35,413 bases of DNA from Pseudomonas defluvii. GTDB taxonomy: Bacteria; Pseudomonadota; Gammaproteobacteria; Pseudomonadales; Pseudomonadaceae. The notes under the pieces are model-generated. The model did not search any database. It worked only from the letters and a program-made list of their open reading frames with translations, and was not told the DNA's origin. How positions within the stretch are numbered: position 1 is the stretch's first letter; each line of letters starts with the position of its first letter. The position numbers were made by a program, and so were the translations under genes. Shown piece after piece: positions 1 to 8,110 of this stretch. Location: assembly GCF_001695625.1 (NCBI RefSeq), contig NZ_MBPN01000052.1, positions 1 through 35,413 of the forward strand, written 5' to 3'.

Positions 1-13
1 AGGAGATATGAAA

Positions 14-556
14 ATGGCTAACTCCGTAAAAAAAATGCCGGTCCAGCAAGAAGAAAAACCCGGCCAGCACTTGGCCACCTCAGATATGTGGCGCCCCTTC
101 GAAAAACTCCGTCAGCAGGTTGATCACCTGTTCGAGGATTTCAACCGAGGCTCGCTTTCCACCCCATTCGGCCGAGGCCTGTTTGACGCCGAACCCTTCT
201 GGCGCAGGGAACTGATCAGCCGCAATGTACCCGCCGTGGACATTTCCGATAAAGAAAAAAGCTACGAAATCACGGCCGAACTTCCCGGCATGGATGAAAA
301 AAACATCGAGGTCAAACTGTCCAATGGCAGCCTGATCATCAAAGGCGAAAAGAAAGAAGACAAGGAAGAGAAAAGAAAGGGCTACTACCTCTCCGAGCGC
401 CACTATGGCTCGTTTGAACGGGTATTCAACCTGCCCAAAGAGGTCGACGCCGACAAAATCGAAGCCAGCTTCAGTAAAGGCATATTGACCATATCGCTAC
501 CGAAAAAGCCTGAAGCCATCAAGCCAGAAAAGGTCGTGCCCATTAAAAGCAGCTGA
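14..556 (+). CDS. Hsp20/alpha-crystallin small heat shock protein
   Basis: This is a cytoplasmic ATP-independent holdase that binds unfolding proteins. The roughly 90-residue alpha-crystallin domain spans about residues 70-165 and opens with VPAVDISDKEKSYEITAELP. It ends with KGILTISLPKK, matching the conserved G-x-L signature of the family. The N-terminal arm carries an FEKLRQQVDHLFEDF helix typical of class A-like bacterial sHsps. An AGGAG at bases 1-5 is only 2 nt from the ATG at 8 but 8 nt from the ATG at 14, so 14 is chosen (180 aa). It lies outside the prophage, next to a BCAM0308-type gene, a pairing often seen in Pseudomonas (from memory). Confidence 0.93.
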   Translation: MANSVKKMPVQQEEKPGQHLATSDMWRPFEKLRQQVDHLFEDFNRGSLSTPFGRGLFDAEPFWRRELISRNVPAVDISDKEKSYEITAELPGMDEKNIEVKLSNGSLIIKGEKKEDKEEKRKGYYLSERHYGSFERVFNLPKEVDADKIEASFSKGILTISLPKKPEAIKPEKVVPIKSS

Positions 557-568
557 TGCTGCACCCTT

Positions 569-596
569 GCCCCTTGTCGCGCCCACGGCAAGGGGC
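569..596 (+). other. Stem-loop downstream of hsp20
   Basis: Perfect 8-bp inverted repeat, GCCCCTTG and CAAGGGGC, with a 12-nt loop, starting 13 nt after the hsp20 stop. There is no T-tract, so it is more likely an mRNA-stabilising or attenuating hairpin than a complete terminator. Confidence 0.5.
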
Positions 597-690
597 GTCT
601 GGGAAAATGCCACAGACCCTAACAGGGCAACCACCTCGATTCTTGATGCGTCACCGACCGCTGCACCTCAGTACGCATCGGAGAGCAGCA

Positions 691-1182
691 ATGGACAAAT
701 ACCAGCACAGCCAGAAAGACAAGCTGTTCAAAACAGACAAAACAGATCCATACCTGGAAGCGCACCGACCTGGTGGCTCAGCGCAATGTCCGGAATGTGG
801 CGCCAAATACCATGCAGGTCAGTGGTCATGGCATGCTGATGCGTCCCACGTTTCAGTCGAAAATTTTGTCTGCCCGGCCTGCAGGCGTATCGCCGATCGC
901 GCAGTAGCGGGCCAAGTGCGGCTGGCAGGAGCATTTCTGCAAAAGCACCGCGAGGAACTTGTTCATCTTGTCCGCAATACAGAAGCAAGGGAAAAGGCCG
1001 AGCACGCCTTGGAACGACTGATTGATGTAACAGAGGATGGCGATGAGGTTCTGGTTACCACGACCGGCCTGCACCTGGCCAATCGCATCGGCCACGACCT
1101 GGAAGCTGCTTACGACGGAGACACCAGTTATCGCTACAGCGACAGCGAGTTCTACCTCAGCGTGGACTGGCGTCGAGACTGA
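691..1182 (+). CDS. BCAM0308-type zinc-ribbon protein
   Basis: A 163-residue cytoplasmic protein with two CxxC pairs, CPEC near residue 29 and CPAC near residue 57. Together they form a likely four-cysteine zinc ribbon of the type seen in NMD3-like proteins. The rest is a mixed alpha/beta domain ending in an acidic Asp/Tyr/Ser-rich stretch. The ATG at 691 is preceded by GGAG 7 nt upstream; the reading frame is open back to 556 but that part looks non-coding (Pro/Arg-rich). It matches, from memory, proteins annotated as the BCAM0308 family, whose function is unknown. It is a host gene transcribed with or just after hsp20. Confidence 0.75.
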   Translation: MDKYQHSQKDKLFKTDKTDPYLEAHRPGGSAQCPECGAKYHAGQWSWHADASHVSVENFVCPACRRIADRAVAGQVRLAGAFLQKHREELVHLVRNTEAREKAEHALERLIDVTEDGDEVLVTTTGLHLANRIGHDLEAAYDGDTSYRYSDSEFYLSVDWRRD

Positions 1183-1230
1183 TTCGACACAGATCAAACC
1201 CAGAGGTAAAAATCAGCAGTCAGAAACGAC

Positions 1231-1258
1231 AAAGGGCAGCCACATGGGCTGCCCTTTT
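1231..1258 (+). terminator. Rho-independent terminator of the host operon
   Basis: Perfect 10-bp stem (AAAGGGCAGC with GCTGCCCTTT), 7-nt loop, ending in TTTT. It lies 48 nt after the stop of the BCAM0308-type gene and separates the host operon from the prophage end. Confidence 0.9.
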
Positions 1259-1342
1259 CGCCTGTTCATTCCCAAAGTGTTCCCAAAACGCTCCCATTTG
1301 AAGGGAAGTCTTGAAAAACGCCTTTAAAAACAAACGCTTAGA

Positions 1343-1365
1343 TGGTGCGGACGAAGAGACTCGAA
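1343..1365 (-). other. Prophage attachment site: tRNA 3'-end fragment
   Basis: Read on the minus strand, these 23 nt are a canonical tRNA 3' end: T-loop TTCGAGT, T-stem half CTCTT, acceptor strand CGTCCGC, discriminator A, then CCA. The upstream half is absent: the five bases before the T-loop do not pair with CTCTT and no tRNA body follows. The implied acceptor GCGGACG resembles Pseudomonas leucine tRNAs (recalled, not checked). Phages using a tRNA 3' end rebuild the gene at one junction and leave such a stub at the other, so host DNA lies left and phage DNA right. The intact tRNA is expected at the far end. Confidence 0.8.
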
Positions 1366-1380
1366 TTTAGCAGGAAATAA

Positions 1381-1439
1381 CCAGTATTTACTGGCAAGAC
1401 CACAGAGGAAAGGCATTAGCTGTACTAGAAACTGTACTA
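1381..1439. repeat. Possible integrase arm-type sites beside the att core
   Basis: Just inside the prophage are a perfect inverted repeat, CCAGTA-TT-TACTGG (1381-1394), and a direct repeat, CTGTACTA, at 1420-1427 and 1432-1439, 12 nt apart. Short direct repeats beside a tRNA-type core are typical tyrosine-integrase arm sites. No protein gene fits between 1182 and 1489. Confidence 0.4.
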
Positions 1440-1488
1440 AAAAATCACAGCTGGGGAACTTCGACGATCTCCACAGAGCACAACTATA

Positions 1489-1869
1489 TCAAGCCGCAAC
1501 CGGTCGCGCCGGCCGACAAGCCACATCAGGAAAATGATCCACCCCCTCCACCCAGGCACGCAACTGGATGCGATAGTCCCGCCACTGGCGATCATTACCA
1601 GGTAGCGCTGCAGGGTCACCATCCTCGATGCGCAACAGCTGATCGGCAACCACCAGCAACTCTGCTGCTTTCCATGCCGTCTCTGCCTCAACCGCCGCAC
1701 GATAGGCAATCATCGGGTCAATGGCCCAAGTCCCGTCTGTCATTGCAATGTAGTCAGCAGCGCGATCATCCTCTGGCCGAGCACCAACCATCGCAATGAA
1801 TCCGTCCGGGCAGTTGCCGCCAATTTGCTGGAAATTTTCACCGACCTTTGCGTACACAGGAAAAATCAT
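1489..1869 (-). CDS. Tail fibre assembly/chaperone-like protein
   Basis: A 126-residue protein last in the late operon, directly behind the tail fibre and coupled to it by an ATGA overlap. The N-terminal half (GNCPDGFIAMVGARPED, then ADYIAMTDGTWAID) resembles the fibre-assembly proteins found after fibre genes in many Pseudomonas phages. The C-terminal half holds an Ala/Glu-rich helix followed by a QWRDYRIQLRAWVEGVDHFP motif, a repeated theme in tail assembly chaperones. Its expected role is to help fibre trimerise or attach, acting in the host cytoplasm before release. The family call rests on resemblance and position. Confidence 0.7.
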   Translation of the reverse strand: MIFPVYAKVGENFQQIGGNCPDGFIAMVGARPEDDRAADYIAMTDGTWAIDPMIAYRAAVEAETAWKAAELLVVADQLLRIEDGDPAALPGNDRQWRDYRIQLRAWVEGVDHFPDVACRPARPVAA

Positions 1870-3479
1870 CCCTTAACCCTCCAAACCTGCGCCCTGCAAG
1901 GGAGGGCTGTTTGATTCGATGCTGGATAAGTAGGCGTCGTTATTAACTGCCCGATAGGCGTGTTAATAAGCAGGCCAGCTGATCCTGTTCGAGCAACAAT
2001 TTTATCTCTTCGACCGGCAGCCAGTACGCCATAGGAGGCCGTAGTGGTGCCAAACTCTGCAGGTGTACAGGTTTCCCATTCACCATTGAATAGGAACTGC
2101 GCTACGCAAATCACCGGGTGGTCGCCAAACGGGTTTGCCACCTCATAGCGAGAGTTAATCGCAACGTTCACAGGCGAACTCTCAGAGCCGCCATTGAAGT
2201 AGACATAGGCAAATCCAGTTGCAGAATCCAGCGCGTTTAGCTGCGCCTGTTGGTTGGCGTAGCTGGTTGCCAATACGGCTGCATCGGCAAGCCCTGGGTT
2301 ACTTACTGAGCCGAACAGCACCACACCCCAAACACCAACACCGTGCGTAGGGAAGGTTTCTGTACCTGTACGGGCAGAACCAGAGGCATCAAATGCAACT
2401 GCGTAACCAGATGCTGTAGCACCCTGTGGGCGAGCAGTGACAGCCGCCCCCAACTTGAATGCCCCAGTAAGTCCACCACCAGCTACTACTAAGCCTTCCC
2501 CAGCATTAATGCCTAATCCGCCTGTAATATTTTGGAGCTGGTCTTGGCGCAATGATCCTGGGGCAAATCCAAGACTTCCATCACCCCGGAAAAATGCCGG
2601 GCCAAGCGAGCCTGCCGACTTGCCGTTCCAGTCTGGAACCCGGATCTGGTTAGCTGCACTGTCATACGCCCAACACAGCCGCTTGGTAGGGTCCGACAGC
2701 CACAAGGACGGCGTCGTTACCGGAACAGATGGGGTACCGCTGGTTAGGTCTGCTACAGCGGCAGGGTACTGAGAGGATGCGTTAGAGATCAGTTGACCAT
2801 CAGCCTTTACAACGCCATTTGGTGAACTGCTGCGACTCGGGAGTGCCACAAGCTCACCAAAGAAGCGTCCTGCCCTCCCATCAACTGATGCCGCCGACGC
2901 TGCTGCCGCTGCGGCTGAAGAACTTGCAGAGCTTTCTGACGATGATGCAGCAACAGCGGCAGCGGCCGCTGCCTGGGCAGACTCGACAGCCAAAGCTGGT
3001 TGTTCTTCTATTTGTGCAAGCGTGAGATTAGACGTCACAGGGTCGCCATTGGCGTCGAATGCCAACACCTTTGAGGCCCGCAAGCCCTTTATAGGCAGTG
3101 GCGGAATGCCTTCAGGTTCAAGTGGGCTAACAGTAAAAGCTCGGCCGCTGTCCCGGTTGATCTGTTTGACGGCCAACCAGAGCCGGTCTAAATCTCGGTT
3201 AACCGTTCCCGACAGAAGGTCACCGTTATTCTGGTAATCGTTCAAGCGTTGGAATGGCATCATCTGTTGGAATAGCAGATCCCCACTCGGCGGTGCCGCG
3301 AAGGTACAAGTGCTGGCTGGGTTTCCAATGTTGGTCAACGTGAAACCCGAGGTGACCAGAACACCATCCAGGGTGATCTGTAGATCGCTCGCATCCAGTA
3401 GCAGGAACGGGATGGTAAAAACGGTGGTCACGCCGTTGGCGGCGTAGCGCTTGTAGGTGACTCCGGGTTGAACTGACAT
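1866..3479 (-). CDS. Tail fibre protein with T7 gp17-like N-terminus
   Basis: A 537-residue adhesin. The first ~150 residues (MSVQPGVTYKRYAANGVTTV, later SGTVNRDLDRLWLAVKQINRD) match the T7 gp17 N-terminal domain that fixes the fibre to the tail tube. An Ala/Ser-rich segment near residues 160-200 is probably a flexible or coiled linker. The C-terminal ~330 residues are Gly/Ser/Thr-rich beta structure expected to carry receptor binding, with a collar-like stretch near IRVPDWNGKSAGSLGPAFF. It starts 24 nt after the TerL stop, with a GGGG-containing ribosome site. The C-terminal part is the region most likely to vary between relatives. Confidence 0.88.
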   Translation of the reverse strand: MSVQPGVTYKRYAANGVTTVFTIPFLLLDASDLQITLDGVLVTSGFTLTNIGNPASTCTFAAPPSGDLLFQQMMPFQRLNDYQNNGDLLSGTVNRDLDRLWLAVKQINRDSGRAFTVSPLEPEGIPPLPIKGLRASKVLAFDANGDPVTSNLTLAQIEEQPALAVESAQAAAAAAVAASSSESSASSSAAAAAASAASVDGRAGRFFGELVALPSRSSSPNGVVKADGQLISNASSQYPAAVADLTSGTPSVPVTTPSLWLSDPTKRLCWAYDSAANQIRVPDWNGKSAGSLGPAFFRGDGSLGFAPGSLRQDQLQNITGGLGINAGEGLVVAGGGLTGAFKLGAAVTARPQGATASGYAVAFDASGSARTGTETFPTHGVGVWGVVLFGSVSNPGLADAAVLATSYANQQAQLNALDSATGFAYVYFNGGSESSPVNVAINSRYEVANPFGDHPVICVAQFLFNGEWETCTPAEFGTTTASYGVLAAGRRDKIVARTGSAGLLINTPIGQLITTPTYPASNQTALPCRAQVWRVKG

Positions 3480-3503
3480 GGTTGGCCCCTTTGAATCGCG
3501 GGC

Positions 3504-5132
3504 TCAGTAGTCGACCTGCACCTCGTGCACGCCCGCATTAGTGCGCCAATCGTCCCGCCGAGCCTCTGTCGGTTTCCCGACTATTCGGCCAATGCGTACT
3601 GGGGTTTGGGCGATGGCGCCGGATCCGGAATCGAGATAGTCATCGTCCTGGTCGGTGAGGGCCGGGTTGAAGTCCCGCATCTGGTCCCACAGAGGGCCGC
3701 GCAGCACGTCGACGTGCGCCCACAGGAAGCGGGCCGACAGCGGCGACTCCAAGGCGTCGAGGATGCGTTTCTGTTTGTTGGTTGAGCTGTGCTCTTCCCC
3801 TACCCCGCAGCCGGTGCCCTTGAGTGCCTGGCGCAGGATGGTCGGGACGAAGCCGCCCGGGCCGTTCGTCTCCACGACGACACGGGTGATCTGGTACTTG
3901 ATGACCAGGTCGCGAACCTGTTTGACCTGACCGCCGGTAATCTTCTCGGTGCGCTCGTCGAATTCGGCGATCTCGCCTTCCAGGCCTTTGCACACCTGCC
4001 AGTACAGCTGGCCGCGGGCGTCAGTGAGGATCAACGAGAAGGCCGAGGCGTCCGACTTCACCTTGCCCAATGAGCAGTCCCAGTATGCTGCAGCGCCGAC
4101 GATTTGCGTGCTGCCCAGGTACATGGCGCAGGCGCCGTTGGCGTAGCGGATCTCCGGATCCAGGTCGTATGGGATCATCCGGGCCGGGTCGAGGCGAACC
4201 TCGGTAACCGGCTTGCTGTGCAGCTGATACTGGCTGTCCCATTCGTTGATGGTCCGGGTTTCGCGGCGGCGCGTCTCCAACGTGGCCATGTCGAAGCGCT
4301 CAGGCCAAGCACTACCGGCATAGCAATCGACCAACGTGCCGGGTGCTGTAAAGAAGGCAATACCGGTTTTTGTTAATTGGTAATCCTTGCCAACCACCAG
4401 TACCCGCGCGTGCTTGCCGATACCAGAGAACACCACTTCTGGCACAAATGGCACGTCGTAGACGTTCTCCTTGGCATCGTCTATCCGATGCTCCTGATCG
4501 AACATGCGGATGGTCAGACAGTCGGCACCCATGCTCTCGACCTCGTCATACAGGCTGTCGTGCGTATGCGGGGTGCCGATGTACAGTTTGCTGCCGCCCG
4601 GTACCAGAATGTGCGTTTGTTCGCCCAGACGGTACCGAAGCTTTTCCCGGGCCTCAGGCGTCTGAATGTTCCTTGGTACCTCAACGTCGTCGTTCTGGCA
4701 CTCGTCGGCCCGTGCAGACGTGACGTTCGACAGGATGCCCTTGGCGAACATGCTGGCGTTCCGGAAGTCAGCAGCGCCTTCCACCCACCACTGCTCCACC
4801 GTGCCCTGGTTGGGCGGCAGCAGATGGCGGGTCAATGGATGGTTCCGGATTACGTTTTGCGTGTCACGACTGGTCTTGTAGGCAGTCGGGTCTGACTCCG
4901 ACTGGTGCAAGATTCGGAATGTGGGGTTCTTGTAGTACAGCCAGGCGTTATAGATAGCCAACAGGGTCGACTTACCGAAGCCCCGGAAACAACGCAAAAC
5001 GGCCAGAGGCCCTTTAGCCTCCAGCCATATCAGTGCGCGAACGTGGATAACCGGCACATCCCACCGCATGCGCCGGGCCCACAGCATGAAGAAAACCAGT
5101 AGGCTGACTTTCTTCTCGGGCTCAGTGGACAT
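3504..5132 (-). CDS. terL: Terminase large subunit, T7 gp19-like
   Basis: The DNA-packaging motor and headful/concatemer nuclease. An N-terminal ATPase has Walker A RGFGKST (residues 50-56) and a Walker B-like RADECQND (141-148). The C-terminal nuclease is marked by YWDCSLGK (D352), VVVETNGPGG (E421) and a DQDDDYLD stretch near 505. Its length of 542 residues fits the T7 gp19 class (about 590). It overlaps the small subunit start by 11 nt. A copy of the late-operon palindromic element lies inside its last ~30 codons. It would act at the portal with the preceding small subunit. Confidence 0.92.
   Translation of the reverse strand: MSTEPEKKVSLLVFFMLWARRMRWDVPVIHVRALIWLEAKGPLAVLRCFRGFGKSTLLAIYNAWLYYKNPTFRILHQSESDPTAYKTSRDTQNVIRNHPLTRHLLPPNQGTVEQWWVEGAADFRNASMFAKGILSNVTSARADECQNDDVEVPRNIQTPEAREKLRYRLGEQTHILVPGGSKLYIGTPHTHDSLYDEVESMGADCLTIRMFDQEHRIDDAKENVYDVPFVPEVVFSGIGKHARVLVVGKDYQLTKTGIAFFTAPGTLVDCYAGSAWPERFDMATLETRRRETRTINEWDSQYQLHSKPVTEVRLDPARMIPYDLDPEIRYANGACAMYLGSTQIVGAAAYWDCSLGKVKSDASAFSLILTDARGQLYWQVCKGLEGEIAEFDERTEKITGGQVKQVRDLVIKYQITRVVVETNGPGGFVPTILRQALKGTGCGVGEEHSSTNKQKRILDALESPLSARFLWAHVDVLRGPLWDQMRDFNPALTDQDDDYLDSGSGAIAQTPVRIGRIVGKPTEARRDDWRTNAGVHEVQVDY
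3567..3585 (-). repeat. Late-operon palindromic element, copy 1
   Basis: Plus strand GTCGGTTTCCCGACTATT (preceded by T). This copy lies in codons near the 3' end of terL (read as IVGKPT), 88 nt before the tail fibre start; the last T of the tail is absent. It separates the terminase block from the fibre block. Confidence 0.8.
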
Positions 5133-5460
5133 TACCGCTTCGCTGCATCTTCTCGATTATCGCCTGGGCTTCGCGCTCAGCGGCCGCCAACTCGCCTTCC
5201 AGTTCGTCTACAGCATGGCCAGCGTCTGGCGCCGGCTTCTGCCGGTTCATCACGCCGGCGATGTTCACAACCTTCAGCAGCAGGGTCATGGTGGCGGCGG
5301 CGTTTTTCTTGCACCAGTACCGGTCGCCGCGCTCCTGCTGGGTGAGTTCAGCCGGGGGTTTCTCGGCTCCGGGCCAGTTGTGCGGATCTACTTCGGTGAT
5401 AACGACCTCGCCCAAGCGTTCGCTGAGCGCCTGCAGGCGGGTGATTTGATCGTCACGCAT
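5122..5460 (-). CDS. terS: Probable terminase small subunit
   Basis: A 112-residue protein directly upstream of and overlapping terL. The N-terminus is helical (ITRLQALSERLGEVV). A central GDRYWCKKNAAATMTLLLKV helix precedes a C-terminal, strongly charged coiled coil (VDELEGELAAAEREAQAIIE). A helical body plus an oligomerising coiled coil fits T7 gp18-type small terminases that recognise concatemer ends. The assignment rests mainly on position, size and helical content, because these proteins diverge rapidly. It starts just after the stop of the 855-residue ejection protein. Confidence 0.68.
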   Translation of the reverse strand: MRDDQITRLQALSERLGEVVITEVDPHNWPGAEKPPAELTQQERGDRYWCKKNAAATMTLLLKVVNIAGVMNRQKPAPDAGHAVDELEGELAAAEREAQAIIEKMQRSGNVH

Positions 5461-5461
5461 A

Positions 5462-8029
5462 TCAGCGCCCCCCTACAGCTGCGCCAAGGCTTGGGCCGCG
5501 ATCTGGCGTTGCTTCGCCAGGCTCCCACCAGAACTGCTGGCCAAAGTCCTTGCGCGCGCGGCGGCGCATGTTGCGCAGATAGCCAGGGGAGAAATACTCC
5601 TGCAGCTGGTGAAAGATCATGTGGTCAGTTGCGGCCTTGGTGTACCAAAGGTTTGCCGCTGGTGTGTGGCTCTTCAGCAGACGAACCAGGTTGCCGCCAA
5701 CCTTGTCGACGTCGCCTTCCGTGGCACTGCCTTTCAGGTTCGCGATGGAATCGATGTCACCAGCGATTGGCCCAAATATTGAAGCAACGAATGAGGTTCC
5801 CATCTGCGTCTGGTTGCTGAATAGGAAGTCGCCGTACAGGCCGAGCGAACCACCCTTCAGGAATGCGGCGGCACCGAAACGAAGGCCAGGCACCCCCAAC
5901 ACGCCGTCATCCAGCATATTCTTGGGGTCGCGCCCACTGGCAATTTCATTGAGCTGAATGGCCATACCGCCAAGTACCGTGGTACTGGCCATCAATGCGG
6001 CCATGTACCCGGCCTTACCCCAGCCGGTTTCTTGGGCCATGGCGCGCTTGAAGTGGCGCATCATCATGGCAATAGAAAAGCTTTTGAACTGCCAGAACGA
6101 GCGCGTTATCTCGCCCTTGACCGTGCCACGCTGCACGCCGCCGTGCATGAACGCTTTTTCGCGTGCGCCAGGCTCGATGATGGCCATATTGGTTTCGTCC
6201 AGCACGGTACCGAGCAGCTTGGTGGCTGCCTGATCCTTGAGGCGCTGCGGTGTGGTCTTGAGCTGACGTGCCAGTTGCACCAGGTCGGCGTCCGGTATGC
6301 GGTAGATACTGCCCGACGTCAGCACCGTATCTCCTGAGCCACGCCAGTCCTCCGGCTGCGCAAGACGCCAGACAGCCCAGTCAGTTTCAGTTACACCCTG
6401 ACCAAGTAGCCGCTTGCTGTCGGCAGGATCCATGCTGGCGATGGTTTGGAAGCGGCGCGACATATCCCCTATGGTGTCCATCATCACGGCACCAAACGCA
6501 CGCTGGGCGCCGGCAGTCATGGCGTTCATGCCTGACACCTGCATCACCTTGCTGGCTGCGGTCTGAGAAAACTTGGCGATGCGGCCCGAGATCTGCTCAG
6601 TGGTGCCAAGGCCATCAGCACCCCAGCGGTTCAGGCTGCCGATCATCTGGTTCAACCCAAGGCCTGCACGCTGCGCCAGTCGCCGATCGGTAGCGTCAGC
6701 CGGATTAAGCATACGCAACTCGTTCTCGAACACCTTCATGACCGGCATACCGCTCATGGAAGCAGTGAGGCCCAGCGTTCCCTGGTCGGTAACACTGGTG
6801 ATAACCGCCGAACCCAAGCGGCTGGCCACGTTAAGGGCGCGGTAGGTATCGAAGCCGTTGGCAATGGCTGCCGACGCTGGCGGTTCGCGGGTGCCAGCCA
6901 CTTCCTCGTAAAGGTATTCGATCTTCTTGCGCTGCTTCTCGACGCTATCCCGGGCCTTCTCTCCCTTCTTCCCCTGGATCGTTAACGCGGTATCCATCTG
7001 TGCCTTCTGGCCAGCATCGAGGAAGTAGCGCATCTGGTTGTTGGGGTTCGGGCCTAGGGCTTCGACCAGGGAAATATCGCGGGCGGCGCGATCAATGTGG
7101 CCGATCAGAAGTTCCAAGAGGTTCTTGTCGCCATAGGCCTGCTGTGCGGCGATGAAACTTTCAGCATCCTTATAGTGGATCTGCCGCGACTCGCTGCCAC
7201 GGTTGGCGCGCATGCCATTACCGGCGACGTTGCCTGGCTCCATCTTGTTGGTACCACCGGTGGCCAGGGTCTGCCAGGCGTGATTCAAGAACTCTGTCAG
7301 CTGCTGGTCATTCATGGGCGTGCCGTCTTCGTTCATGTACTTAGCACGGTTCGCCCATTTGAGGTGGTCGCCCACCCACTTGGCCTGATCCTTGGCTACC
7401 TTGATTTGCGAATGGTCACGCGGCATGGCCCAGTCATCCAGTTGGCCAACATCGCCACCTGAACGGTTGAAACGCTGGCGCAGCTGTTCGGCAGTGTCGG
7501 CAAACTGCTTGGCCGCAACCTTGGCAGCAGCATTGCCAGAATCTTGCCCGTGCAGCTCGCGCACCAAGGCAAGGTTGCCGGCCTCGTCCTGGAACAGGCC
7601 CATGAACTTGCCTTTGGTCACATCGATAACATCAAGCATGTTGCTCAATGCGTCGTCACGGATTGCGCGGGTGGCTGACTCAATGGACTGGATACCGCTC
7701 TTGCCGTCACTGGAGAACGCCAACAACCGGTCGAGCCCTTCGAGCGGCTGGCCAGGGAAGCGCTTCATATAGCTCTCGATGCGGTCGTGAGCCAGGATCG
7801 TCAGCGCAACGCGCTTCTTCTTGAGGTCGGCTTCCGCAACCAGGTCTTTGGCGGATTTGGTGGCAGCTTCATTCAGGCGGTCAGCGGCTGTCTTGGACTG
7901 CCAGGCAGGATCGGTCTGCGCCAATTGCTTCATGTTCCGGCGAACGCGGTTTTCAATGCCTTGGATTTCAGCTTGGGTAAGGGATCGACCAATCGCCTGG
8001 GTGACGGCCTGGATACATTCGGGGCGCAT
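5462..8029 (-). CDS. Large internal virion/ejection protein
   Basis: 855 residues, the largest protein of the window and last of the putative core proteins, so at the place of T7 gp16. It starts with a helical module (MRPECIQAVTQAIGRSLTQA) common in big podoviral ejection proteins. It continues with long helical stretches and has a Gly/Ala/Met-rich, partly hydrophobic C-terminal third that might enter membranes. I see no lysozyme or transglycosylase motif like that of T7 gp16. The probable role is ejection through the envelope to make a DNA conduit. Its start codon is preceded by a hairpin that covers the ribosome site. Confidence 0.8.
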   Translation of the reverse strand: MRPECIQAVTQAIGRSLTQAEIQGIENRVRRNMKQLAQTDPAWQSKTAADRLNEAATKSAKDLVAEADLKKKRVALTILAHDRIESYMKRFPGQPLEGLDRLLAFSSDGKSGIQSIESATRAIRDDALSNMLDVIDVTKGKFMGLFQDEAGNLALVRELHGQDSGNAAAKVAAKQFADTAEQLRQRFNRSGGDVGQLDDWAMPRDHSQIKVAKDQAKWVGDHLKWANRAKYMNEDGTPMNDQQLTEFLNHAWQTLATGGTNKMEPGNVAGNGMRANRGSESRQIHYKDAESFIAAQQAYGDKNLLELLIGHIDRAARDISLVEALGPNPNNQMRYFLDAGQKAQMDTALTIQGKKGEKARDSVEKQRKKIEYLYEEVAGTREPPASAAIANGFDTYRALNVASRLGSAVITSVTDQGTLGLTASMSGMPVMKVFENELRMLNPADATDRRLAQRAGLGLNQMIGSLNRWGADGLGTTEQISGRIAKFSQTAASKVMQVSGMNAMTAGAQRAFGAVMMDTIGDMSRRFQTIASMDPADSKRLLGQGVTETDWAVWRLAQPEDWRGSGDTVLTSGSIYRIPDADLVQLARQLKTTPQRLKDQAATKLLGTVLDETNMAIIEPGAREKAFMHGGVQRGTVKGEITRSFWQFKSFSIAMMMRHFKRAMAQETGWGKAGYMAALMASTTVLGGMAIQLNEIASGRDPKNMLDDGVLGVPGLRFGAAAFLKGGSLGLYGDFLFSNQTQMGTSFVASIFGPIAGDIDSIANLKGSATEGDVDKVGGNLVRLLKSHTPAANLWYTKAATDHMIFHQLQEYFSPGYLRNMRRRARKDFGQQFWWEPGEATPDRGPSLGAAVGGR

Positions 8030-8030
8030 G

Positions 8031-8060
8031 GGCTTGCTCCTTGGGGGATAGGAGCAAGCC
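8031..8060 (-). promoter_or_regulatory. Hairpin sequestering the ribosome site of the 855-aa gene
   Basis: Perfect 10-bp inverted repeat GGCTTGCTCC / GGAGCAAGCC with a 10-nt loop, ending one base before the ATG (8029). On the minus strand the GGAG that serves as Shine-Dalgarno lies in the 3' arm, paired with CTCC. Translation would require opening the stem, for example by a ribosome or protein. There is no T-tract, so it is not an ordinary terminator. Confidence 0.65.
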
Positions 8061-8074
8061 TATGGCGGTGATAG

Positions 8075-8094
8075 AGTCGGTTTCCCGACTATTT
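8075..8094 (-). repeat. Late-operon palindromic element, copy 2
   Basis: Plus strand GTCGGTTTCCCGACTATTT, between the moron and the 855-aa ejection gene, 46 nt before the latter's start. If the moron was inserted later, the element originally followed the 639-aa gene. Confidence 0.85.
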
Positions 8095-8110
8095 CAAGGA
8101 CGATCCTTCT

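Noticed and set aside
5068..5820. 250-codon plus-strand frame
   Set aside because: Shadow of the terminase small subunit and the ejection protein; no ribosome site.
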